Virus record (IMG/VR): IMGVR_UViG_3300014913_000002
Location: 1-53,394 of that record
Source: a virus
DNA: 53,394 nt
Direction: 5' to 3' (one strand)
Positions 31,525 to 38,950 of the stretch are shown here, one piece after another. Position numbers and translations under genes: made by a program. How positions within the stretch are numbered: position 1 is the first letter of the stretch; each line of letters opens with the position of its first letter. Below the pieces are notes generated by a model that was given only the letters and a program-made list of their open reading frames with translations, was not told the origin of the DNA and ran no database searches.

Positions 31525-31851
31525 TTAAGAAGAAATCGGCTCGATGACTTGGTTCCGGTGATTAAAGATAATTTTCTGCCACTCCCGGCTTCCGTAGGGC
31601 CTACACCAGATTTCTTTTGTCTGAGAGGGGAGAATGGGAATTTTTTTAATCAGCTCTATGTCTTTATCGGTTATCTCGTCCACCACCACTTTTATCTTCC
31701 TCTCTGCTATCCCACCCATTGAAGCAATAAAACAGAATATTTGATTGTCGGAGTTTATAATCTCAAAACCGAGTTCTTTGAACAATTGTTTAGCAGATTC
31801 TTTGGCATAATAAAGGCGTTGACGGTAGGCGTCCGCTTTTTCCTCTGTCAT
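31525..31851 (-). CDS. Unknown protein, 108 residues
   Basis: The protein starts at ATG 31851 with AAAGGAGGGTAA upstream. It has a helical N-terminus and a beta part (KIKVVVDEITDKDIELIKKI, EIWCRPYGSREWQKI), somewhat like small nuclease- or Holliday-junction-type folds, but without clear catalytic residues. It is the last gene of the early unit before the terminator cluster. Confidence 0.55.
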   Translation of the reverse strand: MTEEKADAYRQRLYYAKESAKQLFKELGFEIINSDNQIFCFIASMGGIAERKIKVVVDEITDKDIELIKKIPILPSQTKEIWCRPYGSREWQKIIFNHRNQVIEPISS

Positions 31852-32064
31852 TTACCCTCCTTTTATAGGCGTCATTTTGCCTAGGGTTTCCAAAATATCT
31901 TTTAGATAGCCACAAACACTTAACATAAACAAAATAAGCATAAGTATTATACAGACTGTTCCCGCCTTCTTTGATTTTTCTCCGCTTTCTACCAGAAAAA
32001 TAAATGTGCTCCAGCCTAAAAGACCCCCACATACTATCGTTATTATCGCAATAAGCGTGTCCAC
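31852..32064 (-). CDS. Small two-helix membrane protein
   Basis: A GTG at 32064 directly follows the upstream stop and has GAGGAGG before it, giving 70 residues with two transmembrane helices (TLIAIITIVCGGLLGWSTFI and VCIILMLILFMLSVCGY). The longer ATG reading overlaps the HicB-like gene and is less likely. Possible holin-related or superinfection protein; unknown. Confidence 0.55.
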   Translation of the reverse strand: MDTLIAIITIVCGGLLGWSTFIFLVESGEKSKKAGTVCIILMLILFMLSVCGYLKDILETLGKMTPIKGG

Positions 32065-32065
32065 C

Positions 32066-32533
32066 TTAATCCTCCTCTTTATTGTCTTTGACGAGTATTT
32101 CCCCAGAAATTTCTCTAATAAGCTCATCGCAACAACTTATTCTTTCGGTAGCCCTGTTTACCGTAACAACATCAGGGCTATCTAACATTTTTAATGCTCT
32201 TTCTTTTTTGTTCTTAATACAATTAAGAGCTGATTTTAGCCCATGTTTAACGCCTGAAAAATAATTTTCCTCGACGACAATTTCTTCACTATAAACTTGA
32301 TAGCTTTCTGGTTCTGGTATTTCAATACCTTTCTTATACCAATCTTCAAAATAGTCTCTTTTAACTTCTTCTAGCTGAGCTAATGCTTCTTCAATAGTAT
32401 CCCCATCGCCCACAAAAGCGTATCTGCCTAATTCTGGTATCACGGCCCGCCATCCCCCACCATCTTCTTCTGGTATGGGGATTAATTCTATGGTATATCT
32501 CAGATTAAGATAATAGTTTAAGTCTTTTTTCAT
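32066..32533 (-). CDS. HicB-like protein
   Basis: Residues 10-75 (YTIELIPIPEEDGGGWRAVI, ELGRYAFVGDGDTIEEALAQ, EIPEPESY) follow the HicB partial RNase H fold, with the GDT..EAL signature. The remaining 80 residues are helical. HicB proteins are antitoxins, but no HicA toxin is seen within this window near the gene. Orphan phage HicB proteins could neutralise host HicA. Start ATG 32533 is coupled to the previous gene. Confidence 0.65.
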   Translation of the reverse strand: MKKDLNYYLNLRYTIELIPIPEEDGGGWRAVIPELGRYAFVGDGDTIEEALAQLEEVKRDYFEDWYKKGIEIPEPESYQVYSEEIVVEENYFSGVKHGLKSALNCIKNKKERALKMLDSPDVVTVNRATERISCCDELIREISGEILVKDNKEED

Positions 32534-32721
32534 TGGTTTATCCCCCCTTCTAACTCTCTCTCTAAAACCTTAATCGCTTCCGATAAAGAGTCTATCAGCT
32601 CTTGCCGGTTCTTTTCTCTTTCTTTGTCTCCTGCAGGACGATGGCTAAACGCAAACATCATACCACCAATGGTACCCTTTAAAAACTTGATGGCTCTTTT
32701 GATTTTTCTCTGTTTAGTCAT
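32530..32721 (-). CDS. Small helical protein
   Basis: The 63-residue protein is basic at the N-terminus (MTKQRKIKRAIKFLKGTIGG) and helical afterwards. It overlaps the HicB-like start (ATGA). No family recognised; genuineness rests on the coupled arrangement. Confidence 0.5.
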   Translation of the reverse strand: MTKQRKIKRAIKFLKGTIGGMMFAFSHRPAGDKEREKNRQELIDSLSEAIKVLERELEGGINQ

Positions 32722-32730
32722 GGTTCTTGC

Positions 32731-33075
32731 CTAGCTAAACTCTCTGTAAGTGAATTCGTAGCCTTCTTTATCTGTCCATATACCCCGATCGCTTTTTAGG
32801 TGGCTTTTAAAACCCTCATACTTATGTCTTATTGCTAAAAGCCCCACAAAATCCTCTTTTTCTACCTCGTCGCCATACTCGTCCACAATCTTTACGTCTG
32901 GTTGTCTCCAAAATTCAACCCAATCTCGGAAAGACCTAATTTCAACCCCATACTCCTCTTCTCGATAAGCCTGAAACAACGGTTTCCATCCAAAGCTAAT
33001 TTTGCAAATATGCAGTTCGTCATACCGCCCGCATTGCGGGCAAATGTTATACCGGGCATAGTAATTTGTTCCCAT
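32731..33075 (-). CDS. Phage protein of the MGTNYYA type
   Basis: The 114-residue protein begins MGTNYYARYNICPQCGRYDE and continues LHICKISFGWKPLFQA. This start is shared by a family of uncharacterised phage proteins with a CxxCG pair, a His-containing motif and a conserved SxGW element. It probably binds zinc. Role unknown. Start ATG 33075 with TGGAGG upstream. Confidence 0.65.
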   Translation of the reverse strand: MGTNYYARYNICPQCGRYDELHICKISFGWKPLFQAYREEEYGVEIRSFRDWVEFWRQPDVKIVDEYGDEVEKEDFVGLLAIRHKYEGFKSHLKSDRGIWTDKEGYEFTYREFS

Positions 33076-33076
33076 G

Positions 33077-33241
33077 TTAACCTCCAGATTTATTTTTTTG
33101 TTTTAAATATTCCTGAAGCCCATTATTTAACCACTTTAATGCTTCTTCTCTTGTATCAAATTCTCCGCTAAGCCAAAGAATTGTTGCCCAGCACGCTTTG
33201 AAAACTGAGTGGTTATCCTGATTTTCCTCTGGATTTTTCAT
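33077..33241 (-). CDS. Small protein
   Basis: The start is ATG 33241, overlapping the previous stop (ATGA), for 54 residues (MKNPEENQDNHSVFKACWAT, GEFDTREEALKWLNNGLQEY). The middle is helix-prone. No recognised family. Confidence 0.5.
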   Translation of the reverse strand: MKNPEENQDNHSVFKACWATILWLSGEFDTREEALKWLNNGLQEYLKQKNKSGG

Positions 33242-33468
33242 TTTAATAATCCCGCTTTTATTTTCTCTAGGCTTTCCCAATGCTGACGATATAAATTATA
33301 TACACCAATCTCATTTTTGATAACCCTCTCTAAGCATTCTAGTGCCTGCGGTGGGGCTTGAATAAAAATGCACTTCTTTATTTCTTTATTCCAGGCAAGA
33401 CATTTTTCTCTAGCACAAATATTTATTCCTAAAATTGGACATTTGATATTACTGGTAAACCCTCTCAC
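33238..33468 (-). CDS. Small cysteine-rich protein
   Basis: The 76-residue protein carries CPILGINICAREKCLAWNKE and a further Cys, a spacing used by small metal- or iron-sulfur-binding proteins common in anaerobe phages. The rest is helical. It overlaps both neighbours. Function unknown. Confidence 0.55.
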   Translation of the reverse strand: MRGFTSNIKCPILGINICAREKCLAWNKEIKKCIFIQAPPQALECLERVIKNEIGVYNLYRQHWESLEKIKAGLLK

Positions 33469-33707
33469 TTTTTCCTCCTCTCATAATCCCCACACCAGAA
33501 ATAAGTTAATCCTGGTGCGTTGTATTGGCCTCGACATCCATGTTTAAACTTAGCACATTTCTTACATTTCGGATGATAACCGAAAAGTATCACGTTTTCT
33601 AGAAACTCCAGTTCGCTTCTCTTGATTTGAAGTTCCGAAGGATAAAGCCTTCCTGGGGGTTTTGGCTTTGATTTTGTTTCCCTAATTTCATTCCAATGGG
33701 TTCTCAT
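33465..33707 (-). CDS. Small cysteine-rich protein
   Basis: The 80-residue protein has HPKCKKCAKFKHGCRG and WCGDYERRKK, so four Cys that could bind a metal, after a basic N-terminus. It overlaps neighbours at both ends. It shares with the previous gene a C-terminal location in a run of Cys-rich genes. Function unknown. Confidence 0.55.
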   Translation of the reverse strand: MRTHWNEIRETKSKPKPPGRLYPSELQIKRSELEFLENVILFGYHPKCKKCAKFKHGCRGQYNAPGLTYFWCGDYERRKK

Positions 33708-34119
33708 GGTTTGCCTCTATATTTAAAAATTTCTTTAGACCCTCTTGGGTCAGCGGAATATAAAGCATTTTGTCTTTATCGCTCCAGATCGCCCGGTATC
33801 GCAATTTTTGTGATGATGTAAGCAGGCGATGATATAATCCAATTTCACCAAGAAATGATTTACACGCAATATATCCACCTTGTTTTTTCTTATTGACCGA
33901 AAAAACAAAAGTCGCTTCCGTTTCTTCTGGGCTGGGTTTTAGGGCAATTATCTTCTCATCGGCGTTATAAAAAATATAAACATATCGCTGGCGTAGCAGG
34001 TTCATTTTCCGGATAGCGTTTATATTTAGATAAAGATTTCCTGATTTTGTGATTGTTACATAGGGATATTTTCGGTGTCTTAATTGTTTTGGCTTGACCA
34101 GTTTAAATCCCGATTCCAT
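33688..34119 (-). CDS. Unknown protein, 143 residues
   Basis: It starts at ATG 34119 just downstream of the RlaP-like gene, with AGAGGTGATGCA before the ATG. The pattern VTITKSGNLYLNINAIRKMN followed by RYVYIFYNADEKIIAL resembles AbrB-type swapped-hairpin DNA-binding modules, but the match is by eye only. The second half is mixed. Possible DNA-binding regulator. Confidence 0.5.
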   Translation of the reverse strand: MESGFKLVKPKQLRHRKYPYVTITKSGNLYLNINAIRKMNLLRQRYVYIFYNADEKIIALKPSPEETEATFVFSVNKKKQGGYIACKSFLGEIGLYHRLLTSSQKLRYRAIWSDKDKMLYIPLTQEGLKKFLNIEANHENPLE

Positions 34120-34123
34120 TGCA

Positions 34124-34900
34124 TCACCTCTTTATGCCATAAAAATCCATCATTATTTCCATACAAAGCTTGTTTACAAAATCCCTATCCACCTTCTCTT
34201 GTAATTTTGAGTGAATCAGGGCATCTTCTATTCTGCTAAATAGCTCCTCGGAATATTTAAGGACTCTTTCCAACGACCATTCTCCCCTTTTTATCTCCAA
34301 AAGCATTTGGCTATCGGGTCTTTCCACGATCAGCTCTCCGGTAGAAAGCAACTCTATCCCCATCTTGAGCAACCGTATTAAATGACTAGCATTTTTGGTG
34401 TCATAGCCGAATTTTTCAAGAAGTTCTTTTCTTTTGGCTCCCATTCTCCCTGTATTGGGATGTGTCATTCGGTGAAGCTGACCATAAGCATAACCACAGA
34501 AGGAGTGATAGCATTGTTTTGAGATTAATTTGTTTCTATTCTTGATTAATCTTTCTCCTAGCTCTGTGCGGATTATGTAATATTTGTCAGTCAGCCAAAG
34601 TAAACACAAAATATTTGGATTTTGCTTAAGGATTAAATTCATGTATTTAGGAAGACTATAATAAACCACATCCCAGACAATCATTTTTTTCTGGGAAATT
34701 TTCTCTTCCCACATTCTTTCAACAGTTTCTAAGTTATCTATACCAAAACAAGTGCTCTCTGGCGGGATAAACACCCCCATTATATCTTTGTCGTCATGAG
34801 TAGTGTTTACATCATAAGTGCCGTGTGCAATACTGCCTCGATAACCCTTGAGAATCATATAATTTTCCAAGCTTTGTAACTCTTTTTCACTAACCTTCAT
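34124..34900 (-). CDS. rlaP: RlaP-like polymerase-beta nucleotidyltransferase
   Basis: I start at ATG 34900 (MKVSEKELQSLENYM) after AAGGATGG, 258 residues. The nucleotidyltransferase signature is clear: YRGSIAHGTYDVNTTHDDKD, with GS and the acidic DDKD pair, and a later acidic residue (KMIVWDVVYYSLPKYMNLIL). This is the pattern of the RlaP family (predicted nucleotidyltransferase of pfam10127), known from phages and linked in genome surveys with RNA repair. It may add nucleotides to damaged RNA ends. Substrate unproven. Confidence 0.72.
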   Translation of the reverse strand: MKVSEKELQSLENYMILKGYRGSIAHGTYDVNTTHDDKDIMGVFIPPESTCFGIDNLETVERMWEEKISQKKMIVWDVVYYSLPKYMNLILKQNPNILCLLWLTDKYYIIRTELGERLIKNRNKLISKQCYHSFCGYAYGQLHRMTHPNTGRMGAKRKELLEKFGYDTKNASHLIRLLKMGIELLSTGELIVERPDSQMLLEIKRGEWSLERVLKYSEELFSRIEDALIHSKLQEKVDRDFVNKLCMEIMMDFYGIKR

Positions 34901-34949
34901 TGTTCCATCCTTAAAGCTTTCCCACCCCAATCCCACAATGACCTATAGC

Positions 34950-35291
34950 TTACACTGACTCTTTCTTGAAATCCACCCGGAACAAGATGCCCATAATCAA
35001 GGTCAGGACTGCAATAATCGCTTCTACAGGAAGATTCAATCCGAACTGCTCATTCAAAGCACTAATCAGCACGGAAATAAACGCCAGCCAGAATTTTGGG
35101 TCTTTGAACCGACCCGCTTGTGCTACGACCCGCTTGAAGTCCAGTTTCGCCTCAAAAAGTACATAGAGAACCACCACTGAAAGTCCAGCCATAACTGCTT
35201 GAGCATCAAGATTTAGCCCGAATTCTTCAGAGAAAAATGTCAGGATAGCCGTTATCACTCCAATAACAGCCAAAAGTGTTTTACGACTCAT
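34950..35291 (-). CDS. Holin-like membrane protein with internal duplication
   Basis: The 113-residue protein starts at ATG 35291 after GGAGG. It has three to four hydrophobic helices. Two halves are similar: FSEEFGLNLDAQAVMAGLSV at about residue 20 and LNEQFGLNLPVEAIIAVLTL at about residue 79, each followed by a membrane helix and a (K/R)xDFK stretch. This layout occurs in some phage holins. It is 3.7 kb upstream of the endolysin. Holin function is plausible, not shown. Confidence 0.6.
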   Translation of the reverse strand: MSRKTLLAVIGVITAILTFFSEEFGLNLDAQAVMAGLSVVVLYVLFEAKLDFKRVVAQAGRFKDPKFWLAFISVLISALNEQFGLNLPVEAIIAVLTLIMGILFRVDFKKESV

Positions 35292-35294
35292 GAG

Positions 35295-35514
35295 TCACCT
35301 CCTTTCTTTGGGTTTTATCTTCACTTCCCTCACTATGCTTTGCAATCCCTTAAAACATTCTTGACAAATAATTTCTTTTCTTCTGCCAGGATACAGCTCT
35401 ACCACCTTGGGATTGCTCTTTATTTCTGTATAGCATAATCCACATAAAGGAAACCCTAAATCCCGGAAAGCTGTAAAGTGTTTTTTTGAAGGCCCTTAAC
35501 ATTATTTCATCCAT
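35295..35514 (-). pseudogene. Small zinc-finger gene broken at an A7 run (or frameshifted)
   Basis: ATG 35514, after GAAAGGAGGT, opens a frame that ends soon. Reading +1 from the seven-A run (T7 at 35481-35487 on the plus strand) gives a better protein: FPLCGLCYTEIKSNPKVVEL and IICQECFKGLQS, two CxxC pairs, ending at TGA 35295 next to the ribosome site of the holin-like gene. With one A fewer the product would be a 72-residue zinc-ribbon protein. It may be an assembly error, a real mutation or ribosomal slippage. Confidence 0.55.
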
Positions 35515-35849
35515 TAAGAATTACCTCCTTTCTTTGTTAGTGTTTCTAACCATACCCAGGGAACTTCAAAAAAATAAACTCCTCCCCGCTCCCAGCCTAT
35601 CCAGAACTTCTCCCAAAACGGGGTATTCTCAAGAGCAAAAAGAAGCTCCTCATTATCCCTCCATCCTCCGGTGGTTACCTTTAGTTTCAAATAAGTAGGA
35701 GTTTTCTCAAGTAGAACACTACCATAGTCAGTATTCCAAAGCACCACAAGCAGGGCTACGATCAGAGAGAAATCTTTTTTCTTTTTCCCTGTTTCCCAAA
35801 GCCGGGAGAAGACTTCTCGTAATATCTTCTTTCTTGTTATGCTTTTCAT
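35514..35849 (-). CDS. Unknown protein, 111 residues
   Basis: The start is ATG 35849 in a TGATG overlap. The protein has basic helical N-terminus, a hydrophobic segment (FSLIVALLVVLWNTDYGSVL), then a tryptophan-rich half (GGWRDNEELLFAL, FWIGWERGGVYFFEV). No family recognised. Confidence 0.5.
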   Translation of the reverse strand: MKSITRKKILREVFSRLWETGKKKKDFSLIVALLVVLWNTDYGSVLLEKTPTYLKLKVTTGGWRDNEELLFALENTPFWEKFWIGWERGGVYFFEVPWVWLETLTKKGGNS

Positions 35850-36220
35850 CACAGCCTCTTATTGCTTTTTTCTGAAGTTAAAATGAATGTTTCAATAAAT
35901 CTAATGGCGTGTCTATCGTTATCCGGCGCTTGTAACCTTTCAGAATGACAAAGTCGCCTTATTTCTTCCCGACATTTTATTAGTGCTTCTAGATATCCTT
36001 TTTCTCTTTCAGTCTTCTTGCGGTTTAGCTCCCGGATTTCCTCTTTCCATTTGTTTTTCAGCTTAATCAATTGTCGCCTGACCGCCAGCCATTTAAAAAC
36101 CCCACGCTTCAGGAGAATTTCCATTGTTACCTCTTTAGGCACGCCATATTGTTCTAAATCCCTAGCAATAAGAATTGGCCGGTTCTGTCTGTATTGCCAA
36201 AGATTGTTTTTGATATTCAT
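35849..36220 (-). CDS. Unknown coiled-coil protein
   Basis: ATG 36220 overlaps the upstream stop (ATGA) and yields 123 residues (MNIKNNLWQYRQNRPILIAR). The middle is a charged coiled coil (LKNKWKEEIRELNRKKTERE). The C-terminus is NDRHAIRFIETFILTSEKSN. The longer upstream reading is out of phase with the previous gene and not used. Confidence 0.5.
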   Translation of the reverse strand: MNIKNNLWQYRQNRPILIARDLEQYGVPKEVTMEILLKRGVFKWLAVRRQLIKLKNKWKEEIRELNRKKTEREKGYLEALIKCREEIRRLCHSERLQAPDNDRHAIRFIETFILTSEKSNKRL

Positions 36221-36498
36221 TTTTCTTTCGGAAAAGAAAATATTACTGGATACTCTTTTTCTAGCTGGAAAGCAAAGAAAAACCATCTATCAATTATGCG
36301 AACACATGATAAATTATATTTTTTTTGAGCCTCTTCAATTGGCATATTAAAATATTCTTCAATAATAATCTTTGCCTCATCGCTTCCTCTAGCTAGAAAG
36401 AAAATTAGCTTTTCTTCTGCTAAATCCTTATCTGTATAATTGGCGCAATATAAATCATGTTCTTTCTTTTCTAAGATTAAATAATGTTTATTTTTCAT
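36217..36498 (-). CDS. Unknown protein, 93 residues
   Basis: It starts at ATG 36498 with AAGGGGGAAATA upstream. The sequence mixes strands and helices (YLILEKKEHDLYCANYTDKD, EEAQKKYNLSCVRIIDRWFF). It seems to be a small soluble protein typical of early phage regions. No family recognised. Confidence 0.5.
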   Translation of the reverse strand: MKNKHYLILEKKEHDLYCANYTDKDLAEEKLIFFLARGSDEAKIIIEEYFNMPIEEAQKKYNLSCVRIIDRWFFFAFQLEKEYPVIFSFPKEK

Positions 36499-36517
36499 TA
36501 TTTCCCCCTTATTTCAA

Positions 36518-36742
36518 CTAAAAAACCTCTACTATTTTGCCCTCATCTAGCTTTTCTCTTACCTTTTCCCAATTTCCCAAATAAACCGTAAAATCAATAT
36601 TCCGATAAAATACTTCTCCATATTCTTTCCTTAACTTCTCAAGAGCCTCATCTTCATCGTTAGCACAAATCAAAAAACTCCGCTGACGATTGCCCGAATC
36701 AATGAGGGTCTCAATATAAAAAACCTGAGATTCATTGGCCAT
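36518..36742 (-). CDS. Unknown protein, 74 residues
   Basis: It starts at ATG 36742 after AAGGAGGAATAAT. Pattern beta-alpha-beta (SQVFYIETLIDSGNRQRSFL, ICANDEDEALEKLRKEYGEV), small and acidic. No family recognised. Confidence 0.5.
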   Translation of the reverse strand: MANESQVFYIETLIDSGNRQRSFLICANDEDEALEKLRKEYGEVFYRNIDFTVYLGNWEKVREKLDEGKIVEVF

Positions 36743-36743
36743 A

Positions 36744-37238
36744 TTATTCCTCCTTTTTTAACTCAAAAAGCACTTTATCCACGGTAAGAACAAAGCCTCT
36801 ATCAAATTTAACTCGATAGCTTTTCTTGAAAATTTTCAGAACCTCTCCCCATCCATAAAGAGGGCAAAAAACTCTAGAGCCAACTTGAACCTCTCGATCT
36901 AATTTCTCTCTCTTTTCTTCTCTTGCTCTCTCGGCGTCGCCTTTAACCCTGCTTCCGTAAATCCGGATGTTCTCGGCTTTCTCAAATAGTTTTTTAGCTT
37001 CTTCCCGTAGAGCAAAAACTTTTTCTTGTTGCCTGATAATCCTAGCTCTCATTGGAATATGCCCCGGTTGAGTGATAAAAGCGATGTCATGGATAACATC
37101 CTTTGGCCAAGATTCTTCAATCCTTTGTGCTTCTTTCAACAGTCTTTTAGCTCTAGTCTCAATTCTTTTTGCTTTTCTCTCTGCTTTCTCTTTTTTGATT
37201 TTTCTTTGTTCTTCAATGTTCATCGCTTCGGTCTTCAT
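36744..37238 (-). CDS. Coiled-coil protein with C-terminal Tudor/KOW-like domain
   Basis: The 164-residue protein starts at ATG 37238 after AAAGGAATG. Residues 1-115 are a highly charged coiled coil. Residues 118-164 (VQVGSRVFCPLYGWGEVLKI followed by YRVKFDRGFVLTV) follow the Tudor-like domain found at the end of UvrD/PcrA helicases and in KOW-type proteins that contact RNA polymerase or RNA. A host RNA-polymerase-binding factor is possible; this is inferred. Confidence 0.5.
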   Translation of the reverse strand: MKTEAMNIEEQRKIKKEKAERKAKRIETRAKRLLKEAQRIEESWPKDVIHDIAFITQPGHIPMRARIIRQQEKVFALREEAKKLFEKAENIRIYGSRVKGDAERAREEKREKLDREVQVGSRVFCPLYGWGEVLKIFKKSYRVKFDRGFVLTVDKVLFELKKEE

Positions 37239-37404
37239 TGTTCATTCCTTTTTGATTTTTTAGAGTTTCTAATAAATATTTCCTAGCTTTCTTCTGCCAA
37301 CCATTAGGCGTCATGAGCCAAAATACCATATATTCAAAAGCTTTTTGCTCTTTTATTGCTTTTCTAGCCATCTCTTTAATCATTTCATCTGTAAAATCAC
37401 TCAT
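37213..37404 (-). CDS. Unknown protein, 63 residues
   Basis: The helical protein (MSDFTDEMIKEMARKAIKEQ, YMVFWLMTPNGWQKKARKYL) overlaps both neighbours by short stretches. No family recognised. Confidence 0.5.
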   Translation of the reverse strand: MSDFTDEMIKEMARKAIKEQKAFEYMVFWLMTPNGWQKKARKYLLETLKNQKGMNNEDRSDEH

Positions 37405-37588
37405 CTTTCTTCTCTCTTACCCATCTAACTTCACATTCTTTTCCACATTTAGAACAAATATATGGATGGACTAAAACAGCCGATGGTTGATAACTATCAC
37501 CAATTACATGAAGATACTCAATTTTATCTTTTGATAAATCAGGGAAGGCTAAAGCATTACAGCATTTAGAAAGTGGTTTTTTATTCAC
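37397..37588 (-). CDS. Small zinc-binding protein
   Basis: The 63-residue protein has LSKCCNALAFPDLSKD near the start and YICSKCGKECEVRWV near the end, forming a likely zinc ribbon. It belongs to a run of such small proteins in this operon and overlaps its neighbours. Function unknown. Confidence 0.55.
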   Translation of the reverse strand: MNKKPLSKCCNALAFPDLSKDKIEYLHVIGDSYQPSAVLVHPYICSKCGKECEVRWVREKKDE

Positions 37589-37931
37589 TTCTCCCCCTTA
37601 TAATCTCCTCCAATCTCCGCTCCCACCGCTTGAGTCGGGAAATGTGGTTTTCTATTAATTCCTTACAAACAGAAGATGGAATAATATCCCAAATTGAAGG
37701 CAAAAAGGTTGGACATTTATTTCCCTCAAAAATTTTCCACAAACAATAATCACAGGCTTTAAATGGGTTTTTTTGAATGGTCATTGCCACCGAACAAAGA
37801 TATCCAGATGGAATAATATTAAGAACATTAAAATAAAAAGCTTGTTTCCTCTTCCTTTCATAATATCCCCTCAGCTCCCTAACTACAGGAAGCCAGAGCT
37901 TTGCGTGTTCGGGTGTTAGTTTATAAGTCAT
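37581..37931 (-). CDS. Cysteine-cluster protein, 116 residues
   Basis: It contains FKACDYCLWKIFEGNKCPTF plus earlier and later Cys, which may bind a metal. The N-terminus is helical (LWLPVVRELRGYYERKRKQA). It starts at ATG 37931 after AAGAGGAAACA and ends overlapping the next gene. Function unknown. Confidence 0.5.
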   Translation of the reverse strand: MTYKLTPEHAKLWLPVVRELRGYYERKRKQAFYFNVLNIIPSGYLCSVAMTIQKNPFKACDYCLWKIFEGNKCPTFLPSIWDIIPSSVCKELIENHISRLKRWERRLEEIIRGRSE

Positions 37932-38185
37932 TGTTTCCTCTTCTCCAAAACAAAAAGAATAAACTTAAATGTCTCTACGATGGGAGCAATAAACAAGAGA
38001 TACAAAAAGGCAATTATTCGGATAAACTTCAAGTATCTAGGTCGCTTAGAATAAAAGAGACCGTAAACAGGAAAAAACACAGTTGGCTTTGGTATAATAA
38101 TCGGCAAGAAATCAAAGAAAAAGAAAAGCCGTCCCCCCATACAATACAGCCCTTTGTAATTCAAATAATAATCAAATGACCTCAT
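37928..38185 (-). CDS. Small membrane protein
   Basis: The start is ATG 38185, directly after a GAGGAG site and the upstream stop, giving 85 residues. Two hydrophobic stretches (GRLFFFFDFLPIIIPKPTVF and FIRIIAFLYLLFIAPIVETF) suggest two membrane helices. Function unknown. Confidence 0.5.
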   Translation of the reverse strand: MRSFDYYLNYKGLYCMGGRLFFFFDFLPIIIPKPTVFFPVYGLFYSKRPRYLKFIRIIAFLYLLFIAPIVETFKFILFVLEKRKQ

Positions 38186-38187
38186 GG

Positions 38188-38562
38188 CTACTCCTCTGGC
38201 CATACTTTCTTGATTAGTTTAATTTGCTTAGCCATACATGTTCCATATTGCCAGGTCGGTAACAATTCCTCTATCAAGCGCCCTAAGCGTATTTGGTAAC
38301 CATCACAAAATGGAGGAAGTTGAGTAATTGTGCTGATTTTACATTCCCAGATCTGCAATTTGTCATAAAAATAATCCCACTTCTCCAAAAAATATTTTGC
38401 TGAGCCTAAATCTCTAAAAAACGTTAAATGGTAACCTTGTTGGGTTAACCATTTTGGTGCGCTTGCCCATTTATTCGGCTCATAAATAACCTGAGCTTTA
38501 CCTCGAGCTAAAGCACTAATTAATTTGCCCTTTTCTTCAAAAACTACTTTATAACCTTTCAT
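38188..38562 (-). CDS. Unknown protein, 124 residues
   Basis: The protein starts MKGYKVVFEEKGKLISALAR and later has LTFFRDLGSAKYFLEKWDYF then IWECKIS. This pattern (an opening YKV, a display-like strand, then an F...A..F...W..C element) is shared in part by the next gene and by uncharacterised phage proteins. Start ATG 38562 is coupled to the previous stop. Confidence 0.5.
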   Translation of the reverse strand: MKGYKVVFEEKGKLISALARGKAQVIYEPNKWASAPKWLTQQGYHLTFFRDLGSAKYFLEKWDYFYDKLQIWECKISTITQLPPFCDGYQIRLGRLIEELLPTWQYGTCMAKQIKLIKKVWPEE

Positions 38563-38948
38563 AAATCCTCCTCCGCAAGAATCATCATTTCTTTGGCCAC
38601 CTCTACTTTCTTGTCATCCTGATAGCCGGTAGCGACTATATAGCGGAAACGGACGGGAAGAATAAAAGTATTTTCATAAGATTCCCAAAAACCTTCCGCA
38701 TCATCTTTATTGAGAAATACATGAAAGCCTATAAGATATTGTTGTATTGAAATTTCATCTCTACCGTAAGCAAGTAAAGTTTCTATATTGTCTATCCTAT
38801 ACCAATTTTCTGGTAACCATTCATAGAAAACCGAATATTCACATGTAAAAAACCCACTAATATGAGGTTCATCTTTATCTGCAAAAAACACCTTCCACCC
38901 AACCCCAGGGTCGGGCACTTTAAAATCAGCCAGTCTTTCAAGGCACAT
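38559..38948 (-). CDS. Unknown protein, 129 residues, related in layout to the next gene
   Basis: The protein has VGWKVFFADKDEPHISGFFT and LIGFHVFLNKDDAEGFWESY followed by a strand (VRFRYIVATGYQD). The layout matches the downstream 124-residue protein, so the pair may be diverged duplicates. No known function. Confidence 0.5.
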   Translation of the reverse strand: MCLERLADFKVPDPGVGWKVFFADKDEPHISGFFTCEYSVFYEWLPENWYRIDNIETLLAYGRDEISIQQYLIGFHVFLNKDDAEGFWESYENTFILPVRFRYIVATGYQDDKKVEVAKEMMILAEEDL

Positions 38949-38950
38949 GA

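Noticed and set aside
35362-35392. TTGACA on the plus strand inside the broken zinc-finger gene
   Set aside because: No -10 element at an acceptable distance and no plus-strand gene downstream.
36120-36286. Upstream extension of the 123-residue gene to 36286
   Set aside because: It would read out of phase through the end of the previous gene and lacks a ribosome site; ATG 36220 with an ATGA overlap is better.
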